This document shows positions 43,810 through 55,066 of a stretch of 64,000 bases of DNA, piece by piece. Numbering within the stretch: the first letter of the stretch is position 1; each line of letters starts with the position of its first letter. The stretch is from Crotalaria pallida (lineage: Eukaryota > Streptophyta > Magnoliopsida > Fabales > Fabaceae). A program made the position numbers and the translations under genes. The notes beneath the pieces were generated by a model that was given only the letters and a program-made list of their open reading frames with translations, was not told the DNA's origin and did not search any database. The stretch covers positions 159,597,501 through 159,661,500 of the forward strand of contig CM075651.1 in NCBI GenBank assembly GCA_037953625.1. Direction: 5' to 3'.

Positions 43810-45941
43810 TTAAGGGTGATGATGAATAATGGGAATCAAGTGGAGGCCATGTTCTCTTTTAACAGTTATCCCAAATGCTTCAGTCATGTCAAATTCTTCA
43901 TGTTTAATTCCATAAGGAAGCTTCCAATCAAAATGATAGAGCAACTTTGCAAGTAGAAGCTCAATGTTGGGTATGGCAAATGAAATACCAGGGCACATTC
44001 TTCTTCCAACACCAAATGGGATATATTCAAAATGAGTGCCTTTGTAATCAATTGAGCTATTAAGAAATCTCTCAGGTTTAAAACTCTCAGCTTCATTCCA
44101 ATACTCAGGATCTCTCCCAATAGCCCAAAGATTGAACAGGACAGTGGACTTAGCTGGAACCTCATATCCATTGATTTTGCACGTCTCCCTCGTTTCTCTT
44201 GGAACTGACAATGGTGCAGGTGGATGCAACCTTAAGGTTTCTTTGATTACAGATTTTAAGTATATTAATTGGTGCAACTCTGACTCATCCACATAACCCT
44301 TAGTAGCATACACCTTTCGTACCTCAGCTTGTGCTTCTTCCATCACCTTTGGGTTCTTCATCATTTCTGACATCCCCCACTCCACAACCCCGGACGTTGT
44401 TTCACCACCAGCACCGAAGATATCCTGCAATGCAAGCGGTGGATTCATAATTAATTATCTAAACTAGTTTGTCTATCATTCCATGCATATATACATACAT
44501 ATAGAAATTTAGAGAAGTTAATTAATTACTAAGAAATGTTTTTGAACGATTTGTTTCAACCTAGACGGTTTTAATTCATATTATTATCAATTGATTTTAA
44601 CCTACGTTAACACACGTGGTAATATTGGCATACATTACATTCTGTTTACCATGCATTAACTATAAATTTAAATAACTCTAATGATAATGACTAAATCTAA
44701 AATTTTTGAACTCTTCTTTAAGATTGAATTTTTAAATTTTGAGATTCTCTAATATGTCAATTTTTTAATTGGTTAATTCCAAAATCAAGCATAATTTCAA
44801 AGATCATCAATTACTTTTAAAAAAAATATCCAAGATCAATTTCTTGTCTAAGCCATGATTATTTGTAATGTTCTTCTTTTGAAACATTAGTTTCAATATG
44901 TTCAAGAAACTTAACAAGCTACTATCTTCCATATTTTCCATATTTTGCTAGCATCGCACTCACACCGCTTAAAGAGGGAAGAGGGAAGAGGGAAGAGGGG
45001 AGGGAGGGAGGGAGGGAGCGAGAGAGAGAGAGAGAGAGAGAGAGAGTAACATGAATGACTGCTTTAATATTTTCATCACGCAAGGGATTCTGCAAGTCCT
45101 TATTGTTCTGTTGAAACTTGAGAAGAATATCAACTAGATCTTCCTCTGCTTCATAGCAATGACTGCTTTTTTTATTTTTGTGATCATCAAGTATGTCCTG
45201 CAATACCCTATCAGTCTCTCTATGCAATCTTTCATATTCAACCTTGGTTCTACTTATCTTTTCAAGCACCACTCTAACCGAAGGATAGAGATCAGCAACA
45301 CAAGGTCCCCCTGCCAACTTCACTATTCCTTCAACCGCTGATATGTACACTTGTTGGTTTATGTTTTTCTTACCAAAAGCTGCTCGAGCTGTTATCCCAT
45401 ATGTCAATGAGGAAATCATCTCACTAAGATTAACAATGGATCCTTCACTTTCACATAATATTTCAACTAGTGCTGACACCTCCTCTTCTCTTATGGATCT
45501 GAATGATTGGACACGCTTTGCTGTTAATAGCTCTATGGTGCATATTTTTCGTAGCTGCCTCCAATAGTCTCCATATTGAGAGAAGATAATGTTTCTTCCA
45601 TTGTAGAAAACTGATTTAGAAAAAATAGTTTGTGGCCTATCAGAAAAGTTGAGATCGTGTGTTTTGGTAATGTTTTCGGCCATTTCTGGTGAACTAACAA
45701 TGATGTTGGACACCTCTCCAAGTCTTAAGTGCATTAAGGGACCATACTTTGCTGCCAAATATCTTAAGCTGTGATGGGGTAATGGGCTAAGAAACTGGTG
45801 CAAGTTACCAATGATAGGTAGTTTCCATGGTCCTGGAGGTAATTTGGTCGATGAACTCAATCTCTTATTAATTGATTTGAATAAGAAAAAAAGAAAGAGA
45901 AAGGATGCAAAGCAAATAGTGAAAGGGTTTTGCAGCTCCAT
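43810..45941 (-). CDS. CYP71D-like cytochrome P450, gene B (join 45941..45051, 44424..43810)
   Basis: Exon 1 is 891 bp (297 codons from MELQNPF) and exon 2 is 615 bp, giving 501 residues. The phase-0 intron 44425-45050 starts GTTAC and ends CTTGCATTGCAG. It has the N-terminal anchor, PPGPW hinge, C-helix WRQLR, I-helix AGGETT at residues 302-307, K-helix ETLR at 359-362, PERF, and haem loop FGVGRRMCPG with Cys441. Function as for gene A: an ER-bound monooxygenase of unknown substrate. Exon 2 is indistinguishable from gene A except at its first 13 codons, while exon 1 differs at many positions. A (CT)n run begins four bases after the donor site. The start codon is the same as in C and in the displaced start of A. 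Only about 237 bp of its own upstream sequence remain before relic C. Confidence 0.88.
45001..45047. repeat. (GGGA)n(GA)n microsatellite at the gene B splice donor
   Basis: Tandem AGGG units at about 44970-45018 pass into GA dinucleotides to 45047, a few bases inside the intron. The gene A intron has only a short GA stretch here. Confidence 0.9.
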
Positions 45942-46178
45942 GATAGTAAATGTAGCTAGTAGGGACCGATGTGAATGAAGACAGAGATGAAGGTATTTTA
46001 AAAATATGCTCGAAAGATATGATACTGAAGTATGTGGTGCACATAGATTCCCAGAGAAAGAAAAATGGACTTGGATGGGTGATTATTGTTCCATCTACGG
46101 TATTGACTTTTGAGGCAGGACAAGATGACTTTTCAATTAAAATTTTCAGATATGATTTACGTAGGAAAATATAAATGT
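45942..46178 (-). promoter_or_regulatory. Truncated 5' flank of gene B
   Basis: It resembles the paralogous leaders (ATATGCTCGAAAGATATGAT, GACAAGATGACTTTTCAATT). The match stops at 46178, where coding sequence of relic C begins abruptly. No clear TATA box was found. Confidence 0.5.
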
Positions 46179-46500
46179 AGCTATCAGAAAAGTTGAGATC
46201 GTGTGTTTTGGTAATGTTTTTAGCCATTTCTGGTGAAGTAACAATGATGTTGGTTACCTCTCCAAGTTTTAAGTGCATTAAGGGGCCATGCTTGATTGCC
46301 ATATTTCTTAACCAATGACGGGGTAATGGGCTAATAAGAAATTGGTGCAAGTTACCAATGAGAGGTAGTTTCCATGGTCCTGGAGGTAATTTGGTTGTGG
46401 AGTTCTTAGACGAACTCAATCTCTTATTAATTGATTTGAATAGCACATAAAGAAAGAGAAAAGATGCAAAGCAAATAGTGAAAGGATTTTGAAGCTCCAT
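46179..46500 (-). pseudogene. Truncated CYP71D-like P450, relic C
   Basis: It encodes about 107 residues from MELQNPF through the PPGPW hinge to KTHDLNFSD, closely matching exon 1 of A and B, and then runs into the gene B upstream sequence. The junction (TAGCTATCAGAAAAGTTGAG on the plus strand) is consistent with deletion or unequal crossing-over between neighbouring copies. Its ATG and first codons are intact, so a short anchor peptide could be made, but no catalytic part remains. Confidence 0.85.
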
Positions 46501-47474
46501 GATGGAAAATGAATGTAAGAGGAGCCGATGAGAATGAAGGCAAAGATGAATGTATCATAAAAGCATGCTTTAAATATATGATAATGAAACACAATAATGT
46601 TATTTGGAAATATATATATATATATATATAACATTTAAGTCTAACATTTACCATTTTAAATAAGGAAATTGCTAGATTGTACGAAAGTGATTTCGTGAAA
46701 TGCGCACGAATGCTTTTGATTGATTTACTTTCACTCCACTCTTGCTTTTTCTTATTTTTTTTCTCATCAAATATTTTCAGCTCTATATTATTTGAAGAAT
46801 AGCACGTCAGTTCATAAAATTTGTTTCGTACTAAATAGAACTGCTCTTTAAATAAAGTTATAAAAAATTATAAAAAAAAATATAAATTGAAGGGTCCACT
46901 ATTCTTTACCCAAAACCATAAGTATTAGACTTTAATATTAGATGTAAATGTTCAAATAATGTTCTTTTACTTCAATACGTGGAGCACACATATTTCCTAA
47001 AGTAAAGTGGACGTGGGTGATTGCTACATTCAATAATGTTAGTTGAAATCAAAAATTGACATTAAAATTAAACATCCATTATTTTAGGGAAAAAAATTAA
47101 AAAAAAAAGACAAAATATTGTATTGGATTTATTATATTTTTTTTCTTTTATTGATAAGTGTTCTATTTTAATATTAAAATTTGATGTTCAAATATAATTC
47201 TGGTTCCATCGATGTTGACTTTTGAGGCAAGACAAGATGACATTTCAATTAAAATTTTCAGTCATGATTTATATATAAAAATATAAATTCATGATTTTCC
47301 TACTTTTGTACGACATCATTCATTCTTTGCTTTGGAAAAATTCTCTCTTGATTAAGTTTGCATTGACACCAAAACTAAAAGTTGATAAATGATGATAAAT
47401 GATGAGTTGAGTTTATATCTGTGGTTTGTTCTATGAGTCAATATCATCTGTTTCATAATTTATGTCACTTTATG
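46501..47474 (-). promoter_or_regulatory. 5' flank of relic C
   Basis: It contains a (TA)n run at 46613-46630, about 115 bp from the ATG, and the paralogous block GACAAGATGACATTTCAATT at about 47230. It lies upstream of a truncated gene but could now influence gene B. The remaining 46660-47200 sequence is unrecognised. Confidence 0.45.
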
Positions 47475-47489
47475 TATCACTTATTTTTT

Positions 47490-47596
47490 TATTTTTATTT
47501 TTTTATATGGGATATCCGGGATTAAAACCGATGATTTGGTAGAGGAGGAAATCCTAAATGTCCCTGCAGCCACCAACTGTACTGTTTTATGCGGAC
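47490..47596 (-). mobile_element. Short tRNA-derived SINE with TSD, minus orientation
   Basis: It is the reverse complement of the 24563-24672 family (GCAGCCACCAACTGTACTG). The TSD TATCACTTATTTTT flanks it (47475-47488 and 47597-47610). Confidence 0.8.
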
Positions 47597-47924
47597 TATC
47601 ACTTATTTTTATTGATGAACAAAATATTAAATTAACATATACTTAATTTAAAATTCATTTTTTTAACCAATTAAAATAAGTTACACACACTATAAAACAG
47701 AAGAGATATGCTCTCTTCTTCTATGTAGCCTCTCTCTCTCTGCTGCTATATACGGAGCTAACTGAGTTAAGAAAAAGAAGTAAATATTTTTGTTTTATAA
47801 TTTGTATCATTTCATATGCAACTCATTTTTATTGGCAAAAAAATATTGTTAATATACATTTAATTCAAAATTTATTTTTTCCACCAATAAAAACGAGTGG
47901 CACATTCATGGTTTGCTGGAGTAT

Positions 47925-50900
47925 CACTGCAAAAAAAACGCGTTTTAGCGACGGAAAAATCGGTTGCTAAAATAATTAATTTTCGGTTGCAAATGTGTTT
48001 GCGACGGAATTTGCGACCGCTTAGATTCCGTCGCAAAAAGTGGGGTTGCAAACCGTTTTGCAACTGCTTCCAATGTAGTTGCAAATAGTAACGAAGAATT
48101 TCCGTCGCAACCGTTAAAATTACGGTCGCTAAGTGTGGTCGCTATTCCACTAGAAATGCGACCACTGAAAAAATTAGCGACGCTTTTATTCCGTCGCTAT
48201 TTCAGTCAAAAAAATTTGTTTTTTTTCCTATTGTTTTCTACAACTTAATAATAGCAACGTTTTTTATTTTCGTTACTATTTTTTTCAGAAATTTCTTGCT
48301 GCTAACACTCAAAAACCTTGCTGCAAACACTCAAAAACCTTATTAAACTATACAATATGGCTAGAAATCAACTTCCAAAATCAGAGAATCAAATAATTGT
48401 CATGAAACAAAGGATCCAATATCTCAAAACACATTAAAATAAAACTTAAGTAGCTAGCTATCAACGACATAAACTAATATATCAAAACACATTAACATAA
48501 ACTAATGTACGAACAATATAACATAAACTAATATCTAAAAAGGCAATGCAACTACAATGCTGAAGAGATATAATCATCACCAATGGCATCATCGCTGTCT
48601 TCATCATCAGGGTGGTGGGCACTACTCTCGGTGGTGCGCATGGTGTTAACAAAAGTCTCGGGCAAAGTCAATCCCAAATGATCCAACACTAGCTGAAGTG
48701 TAGCATGGATATCCTCAAGCTTGCTGTCTCTCTCCTTGATTGTGCTCTCAAGGTCATGCACTGTGTCCTTAAGGTTCACAATTGTATCCTCAAGATTGGC
48801 AATTTTCTGCACATAATGTGAGGTAGGGAGTTGGGCATCAAATGGAGTACCATAAGTTTCTTTTATGTACTGATCACCCAACCCCCCTAAACCAAACACA
48901 TTACCCTTCTTGTTTCGAGCCCCAACAACCTCCATCTTCCTTCCTTTTGTCCATCCACCTTCGATGCTCAGGAACCTCCATTACTACTAAGTAGAATAAC
49001 CAACCTAGACAATTAAGCATAAACTAGCTAATCGAATGCATCTATCTATCAAATCCAACTACAAAAATATAGAAATTGGACGAGGCTGAATCAAAATTGT
49101 TACCTCAAAAGTCAAGTAAAGATTTTCTCCTCTTTAAGCACACCACTGAAACAAAAATCAGAACAAATTAATATGTTAAATCTGACACCTCTTTTCTAAA
49201 CAATCAGGACAGGATAAATTTTAAAAGAAGTTATAATCATTAACTTAAAATCTGAATATTTCTTTCATTTAAAAAAAGTTTGGAAACTTATAAGCTGAAT
49301 ATTTAAAATATATAGATACATATTAGATAAATTCAAAAAGAAAGAAGACATATGTAATAAGAAATGACATAATAAAACAGAAAAAGATCCAAGTAGGTAA
49401 TTGAGAAAGTGAACTAATCTTTTAAAATGTCTCTAACAACCTCCCTGTAACAAAAGTAATGTAACAAGACAAGATCGATAATCATGTTTTAAAATGTCTC
49501 TTGTTCTAACATTATATGGTATAATCACAAATTTAAGCAATGGACTTAATCACGATCCAGAGGTTTTATAATTTAAATCTGCAATTAATTTTTTTATAGT
49601 TTATAAATTAGGCTTGTAATCGCTAGAAAATTTAAATTTTTTAGTTTCGCTGATTTGTTCAATTGCTCTGACTAGATGAATATCTAGTTATAGAGCCAAG
49701 CCAAGTTTGTCAACTTTTCTGCTGTTCTATTACTAAGCACTTACATAGAAGGGAATATGTATAGAGATAATTGCCTTTTCTTTTGTTTTTGATAGGCTTA
49801 GAATTAGAGATAATTGCCTAAATGCCTTAGTAATGTAGTAAAGGCAGAAATGCTCCTTAAAGTACACAGATCTAATTTTTCACTTCAGCAAATGAGGTAG
49901 TTAGAATGAGAAAATGTGGACTTGGATTTTCTAAACCAACTGTAATTGAACTTCAATATAAGTAGCACTGAAATCTGATACAACAATGATCATTGAAAGA
50001 AGACAGATATTTAAAATATAAAATATACTACCAAATGGAATTTGTGGTAGCCAAAATATCAAGGAGTGGTACCTTGAAAAGGTACACATCCTCATTAATT
50101 TATATGTTCTCATAAACATACTCAGGTTTGAGATTCATAGGGTATTTGAGAAGCAGGAAAACACAAACACATACATAGGTCCAGCAAACAAGCAATTACC
50201 CAAAATAAAACAAGACATGCCAAATTCTGCACAAAAGAAACAAATTCAAGTTGAGAGAAAGAGAAATAATACCTTGACAACGAGTCCGGGTTGAACCAAA
50301 TCTGCCAATGACGAGGCCCGGGATTTCGGGAGGGTTGATATAATTTATCTGTCACGGATTCGAGTTGGTAGGAAGAGAAATCAGATCTAATGAAAACATT
50401 AGTGCTTTTGATAGAATCAATTATGTTTAACTCAGCAAAACCAATGAAAACACTCTAAGATTTCAGAGAAAAATCAAATTAATTACAAGCAAAGTAAACT
50501 CAACTGTGAAAACCAAAACTAATTCTATACAATTCCAAAATGTATGCCAATTTATTTGTTAGAGAAAGAAGAACTGACACAAACTTCCACATGCAAATTA
50601 GATATACTCCAATGTGTACTCTAAAAAATAAAACGTTTCATATATCAGTTAAAAATTAAAATTCCATCAAAGTTTGGAATCAAATAAGATTACCCTTAGT
50701 TATTTATTGCTTCAAAGAGATGAAGCTTGCAGGAGTAACATGATAATGCAGTAACATAGCACGTAAAATCTAAGATTCAAGCTGTAAAAGCAAGGAAAGA
50801 GGACTCAAGATACAAATAACAACAAAATGTAGAATCAAACGGTAATGCAATCCAATCGGTAAGCTTGTCTATAAGATTGATCACAATTAATAACAAAAAA

Positions 50901-51646
50901 ATAATCATATATAACAATTTTGAAGGAAAAAACTCGAGGTTTGGATATAGTTGCAAGAAAAATTGAATTACAGATCTAATTTTGCGATTGATCCGATATT
51001 TTGTTGGTTCATTTGCTCTTTGAAGGTGAAATGTTCTTCATAATCACAAAACAAATCACAACACAATTAAACTCATTCACAATCACAAAACAAATTATAA
51101 TTTCACAACCTAATCCCTAAAATATAATTTCAGAACCCTAATCCCTTGAAAAAAAACAAACTCAAAACCCTAATCACTAAAATTAAAATCAGAAAATGAG
51201 AGTGAGTGTAGGCTACTAACCGTTTGATGGAGAAGGCAGTGGTGGTTCCCGGTGATGAGAGGAAAGTGAGAAGACAGTGGTGGTTCGGGGGTCTCTGTTC
51301 TGTGAGAGGGATCGATCGAAGGTGAGAAGACGGTGATGGAGAAGGTGAGAAGAGGATATGGCAGCGACGTATCTGTTAGAGTGAGATGGCAGCGACGTCG
51401 TCGTTGTTATGGGACGGTGGCGAGGGTGAGAAGGGAGTGTGAGAGTGAGAGCTCAGAGAAGTGAGAAGTGAGAAGTGAAAATGAGAGTGACCACAAGTGA
51501 GAGTGAGACTTCATTCAATTTTTATTTTTTTTAAATTATAAAATATTTTACTTATGTAACCAACGGTTGCAAGCACATTGACTAATTGCCACCGGTGGAA
51601 TTGCGGTAGCTAATTGGAGTTGCTAAAACACGGTAATCTTGTAGTG
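47925..51646 (-). mobile_element. CACTA (En/Spm) transposon, deletion derivative
   Basis: It begins CACTGCAAAAAAAACGCG and ends CGGTAATCTTGTAGTG, with a 3-bp TSD TAT at 47922-47924 and 51647-51649. Subterminal GCGACGGA / CCGTCGC words are repeated. At 3.7 kb it is short for an autonomous member, and no TNPD/TNP2 transposase is seen. One minus-strand reading frame remains near the left end, and a GC-rich block at 51220-51500 near the right end would be the transcribed leader. A decayed relative is at 26808-27600. Confidence 0.85.
48552..48935 (-). CDS. CACTA-encoded protein, C-terminal part, coiled-coil
   Basis: 127 codons with a stop at 48552. The segment GARNKKGNVFGLGGLGDQY resembles the RNKKGRVYGLGS motif near the C-terminus of the plant Ptta/En/Spm (Transposase_24) family. 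A heptad-like LEDTIVNLKDTVHDLESTI stretch (residues 48-66) and an acidic tail follow. The first ATG in frame is at 48935. An upstream ATG at 48981 in another frame gives MEVPEHRRWMDKRKE, which recalls the start of CACTA transposases and suggests an internal deletion between the two ends. No host role is inferred. Confidence 0.55.
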   Translation of the reverse strand: MEVVGARNKKGNVFGLGGLGDQYIKETYGTPFDAQLPTSHYVQKIANLEDTIVNLKDTVHDLESTIKERDSKLEDIHATLQLVLDHLGLTLPETFVNTMRTTESSAHHPDDEDSDDAIGDDYISSAL

Positions 51647-51649
51647 TAT

Positions 51650-52287
51650 GTCTTACACTTCATTATTGCAACCTTGCAATAAAATCTTGTATTATAAAAA
51701 AAAAAAAAGAGTTGCACATAGAATAACATATACATTGTAAGACAAAAGATATGGTCTAAAAAAAATGTTTTTTCTCCCTCCAGCTTACAGTTGCTATTGT
51801 TGGATCTTCATTTCTTCTATAAAAAAGAGTGAAATGCAAATTTATCTTGAAAATGTATAAATACATATTTAGTTTTTCAAAATTTTTAAATGTATCAATT
51901 TCGTCCCTCAAGATTTCGGATATACCAATTTGATCCTTAAAACATGAGGGATCAAGTTGGTATGTAAAAAAAACTTGAGAGACCGAATTGGTACATCTAA
52001 AAATCTTGAGTAATTAAATGTGTATTTATAAATTTTCAGGGACAAAGATGATGTTAGAAAAATAAGTTGAAGATGGTTATGTCGTGGAAAAACCACTGCC
52101 TTAAAAACAAGATTTTTGGATAGTCGAGGTGCAACTATACCAACCAGTTCTTGCTACCAAGATTATCATAACAATTCTCTAACTCGTGCATTCGAAGCAG
52201 AGAACTTGGATTCACACAAAGTACGTTAGACCACTTACAAAGAAGAGATGAAGAAAGGGGGAAAAACAACAATGGAGGACAAAATTT
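51650..52287. other. Intergenic DNA, no gene seen
   Basis: Positions 51830-52040 contain imperfectly inverted words (TTAGTTTTTCAAAATTTTTA, GATCAAGTTGGTAT) that look like a decayed MITE. Nothing else was recognised. Confidence 0.35.
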
Positions 52288-52644
52288 TGTGTTGTTAGAT
52301 CTAGTGAGAATGTTTTGATAATGACAAAAGGTTTTGAACAAGCTACAAGTGTTTGTGATCAAGCTCAAGTATGAAGAAGTTTATCAAACAACAACAAACA
52401 ACAAATGATGAAGAGAGAGCAAGCTCATGAAGATTCAATTTGTGTTTAATTGTAATATCTTTAGTTTGAGTCTTTTATTTTAATGAGTTTGGGTAGAGTC
52501 ATTAGAGGGTAGTGAATCTCTATCAATGTCATGATTATATCATAATTTGAGTATTCACTTAACCTAAAATCAATAGGTGGCTTAAAAGTTTGAAAGGAAA
52601 GGTTTAGTTTTGAGGAAACAAGTTTTTAATTGATTTTAGCAGTG

Positions 52645-53820
52645 GCTAATCGATTAATGGGTTAGGTTAATCGATTAACACACATGTTACAATAGTTAAT
52701 CGATTAAGCCATATGTTAATCGATTAAGACCTGTAAAACTGGTTTTTAAAATACGTTTTTATCTTCTCAAAATCAGTTTTTAAGTGACTTAACTTTTGGG
52801 TACTCTATATAAACCTTTTCCTAATCATTGTGATTAACAAGTATCATTTTTTTTTACATCAATTTTACAAAGATCAAGCCACACTATTCTCTCTTACTTT
52901 CATAGATCAAAACTTTCAACTTTTACATTCTTTGATCAAGAATCTTTGAATCTCTTATATTGATATTTTCTTAGCTATTGAAAGAGATTCATAGGATTGT
53001 TATTGTTTTCAATTTGGTTGTAATCTTTGCAAGGAGGCAAGCTATCTACAACAAAGGAAGCCTTGGTGGTTGTTCATCAAGCAAAAGAAGTCTTGGAAGT
53101 CTTGTTGTGTTAACAAGCATTTGGAAGCCTTGGTGTGAGGTATCATCAAGCATTTGGAAGTCTTGTTGGGTAAACAAGCAAATTGGAAGACTTGTTGTGG
53201 GGATATCAACAAGCAAGGGAAGAGGTTAGATTAGATTCAATAGGGTTGCAAGACAAGAGTGTGGTATTTCTTGGAGGCTATCAAGAAGGGAGTCTTGAGA
53301 GACATTTGCTTGTAATTTGAGAACTCTAATTCCTCATAGTAAAGAATCTCTCTTGGTTGAAGAGGGGACTGGATGTAGCTCTCAAGCGGATGAGAGTGAA
53401 CCAGGATAAATCTCTGTGCAGTATCTCTATTTCCTTAACTCTTTACATTCAAGTCATTTCATATGTTCTTGGTTGAAAATCTAGAAAAGATTGATTTTCA
53501 TGATTGATTTGATTGGATTGAATCTTAATTGTGCAAATTGATTTGGGGAAAATCATTTTCATAACCTAGGTAATCAATAAGAATATTGGTGTTAATCAAT
53601 TTCGCTTAATCTCTGATCTTATGTGTTAATTGATTGATTTTCGTATTCAATTGAAAAGTGATTTTTCAGTTTTAACAGTGATTAATCGATTAACTGGAGG
53701 TGTTAATCGATTAACCAAAATCAATCTTTCGTCATTAATCGATTAAATGAAGTATTAATCGATTAATCATTTGAAGCCTTTCGGGTGTTAATCGATTAGT
53801 TGCAGACTTAATCGATTAAG
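52645..53820. repeat. About ten TTAATCGATTAA-type palindromes in two clusters
   Basis: Four copies lie at 52647-52730 and six at 53688-53820, spaced about 17-35 bp. Most are exact 11-12-mers (TTAATCGATTAA). Both clusters are inside the solo LTR. Confidence 0.9.
53055..53230. repeat. Degenerate tandem repeat in the solo LTR
   Basis: Units built on CAAGCATTTGGAAGTCTTGT recur four to five times with 40-50 bp spacing. Confidence 0.75.
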
Positions 53821-54466
53821 GGCTTAAGTTTTTGTAAAATTCATTTGTTTTAATTGTTTTGATTCGTTTCTTTCGAAAATCTTTCAAGATTTCTCTAACA
53901 CCTATTCAACCCCCTTCTAGGTGTTCTCCTAGTGTCTCCTAGTTATTTCACCTACCGATTGTAGTTCTTACATGTGTATCAACCAGACTGAAGAGGTGGC
54001 GCCTTATAGCCTATAGGCTCGAACTGACAACAGCAAAAAATTAATGAATAATAGATTACAAACCCCCATTAATATCCCCAAACCCCAAATACACTCTTGA
54101 AAAGACAAAAATACCCTGAGAGTTTTTTTTTAAAAAAAATAATTTTTCTTCTTCTTCCTCTCACTCTCTCACATAGTGTCTCTTCAACCTCCTCAACTTC
54201 ATTTTTTGTCATCTCCACCTATCTCCACCTTCGTTTTTGTGTTTGTGTTCTGATTCAATCTTCATTTTCGTGTTACTGTACCGGATTGGGGTTCTTCATC
54301 TTCATTGTTGTTCCTCTCCTTTTGGTGCGTCGTTTCTGCATTGATTTTGTTCATTCTTCAACACCTCACCTTTGAACATATAAATCTACAGTTTTTAATG
54401 CCATTAATCTCAGTGTTCCTATGAGCATCGGATACAGCAGAAGCATTCATTTCAATTCCAATCACC

Positions 54467-54772
54467 TGGAATAATACAAAACAAAATCAGTGTGGTGGTT
54501 GCTCTGCTCATACCCATTTTCTTATTCTTCATCTTCTTCTTCTCCCACGATTATCAATGGACCCTATTTCTCCTCATCAATGGCTGCAACTCTTAGTCGC
54601 TGTCTTTGTCTCTTTCTTGATCGCCTTCAGAGCTCACAAGAGAAAATCCCTCACCACTTCTGGCGCCGTTGCGGGTTTCATCGTTATGGTCCTTCACATC
54701 TTCGTCGGTTTCAGGTTTGGAGCGATGCTACTTACCTTCTTCCTCACTTGGAATAATACAAAACAAAATCAG
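54467..54772. repeat. 24-bp direct repeat flanking the captured exon
   Basis: TGGAATAATACAAAACAAAA(TCAG) is exact at 54467-54490 and 54749-54772, with TCAC before both copies. The captured exon lies between them. Confidence 0.9.
54557..54751 (+). pseudogene. Captured exon-1 fragment of a TMEM19/PGR-like (DUF92) gene
   Basis: It encodes about 65 residues from MDPISPHQWLQLLVAVFVSF through RKSLTTSGAVAGFIVMVLHI to FGAMLLTFF. The anchor followed by the RKSL-x-SG-x-x-x-GF(I/V)VM motif is characteristic of the plant TMEM19-like DUF92 membrane proteins (PGR in Arabidopsis; the related VTE6 acts in phytyl-phosphate metabolism). Here it is an N-terminal piece with no downstream exons, placed inside Mutator termini in the plus direction. 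The start is retained, so a short membrane peptide is conceivable if transcribed. Confidence 0.75.
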
Positions 54773-55066
54773 CGCCTCTTGTTCTGTGTTACTTGACATC
54801 TACCCTGGGGTTTTTAACAGGCATCTTTTTCCAGAACAGCTGAAAATGCATTATTAGGTGGGATCCAATCCAAAAAGTTTGGGGATGCAATATATGAAAA
54901 AGGGGTTTGGGGTTTATGAATAGAAAAAGGGTTTTGGGGTTTGGGGATAAAAAAAAGGGGTTTGTATTCTAGGTTTTTTATAATTAAGGCATTATGGTAA
55001 TTACACTTTTAAAAAAGGGGTTTGGGGATACTAATAGGAGTTTGTAATTTATTACTCAAAATTAAT

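Larger units (their letters stand above)
52293..53972 (+). mobile_element. Solo LTR, 1.7 kb, SIRE/Maximus-like copia
   Basis: It starts TGTTAGATCTAGTG and ends GTAGTTCTTACA. The perfect 5-bp TSD TGTGT flanks it (52288-52292 and 53973-53977), and no internal coding region is present. The motif ACACCTATTCAACCCCCTTC near the 3' end recalls LTR ends of SIRE/Maximus-type copia elements; this lineage is inferred from memory. It contains many TTAATCGATTAA palindromes and a tandem GGAAGTCTTGTTG repeat region. Confidence 0.75.
54046..55057. mobile_element. Pack-MULE (Mutator-type, 9-bp TSD) carrying a host gene fragment
   Basis: The left end GAATAATAGATTACAAAC and right end GTTTGTAATTTATTACTC are inverted copies that continue into paired ATATCCCCAAACCCC arms. 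The perfect 9-bp TSD AAAATTAAT lies at 54037-54045 and 55058-55066. No transposase is present, and the interior includes a recognisable exon of a TMEM19/PGR-like gene. Confidence 0.85.

Noticed and set aside
45868..46500. A 210-codon P450 reading frame
   Set aside because: Only 46179-46500 is P450 sequence. The remainder is accidental translation of the gene B 5' flank.
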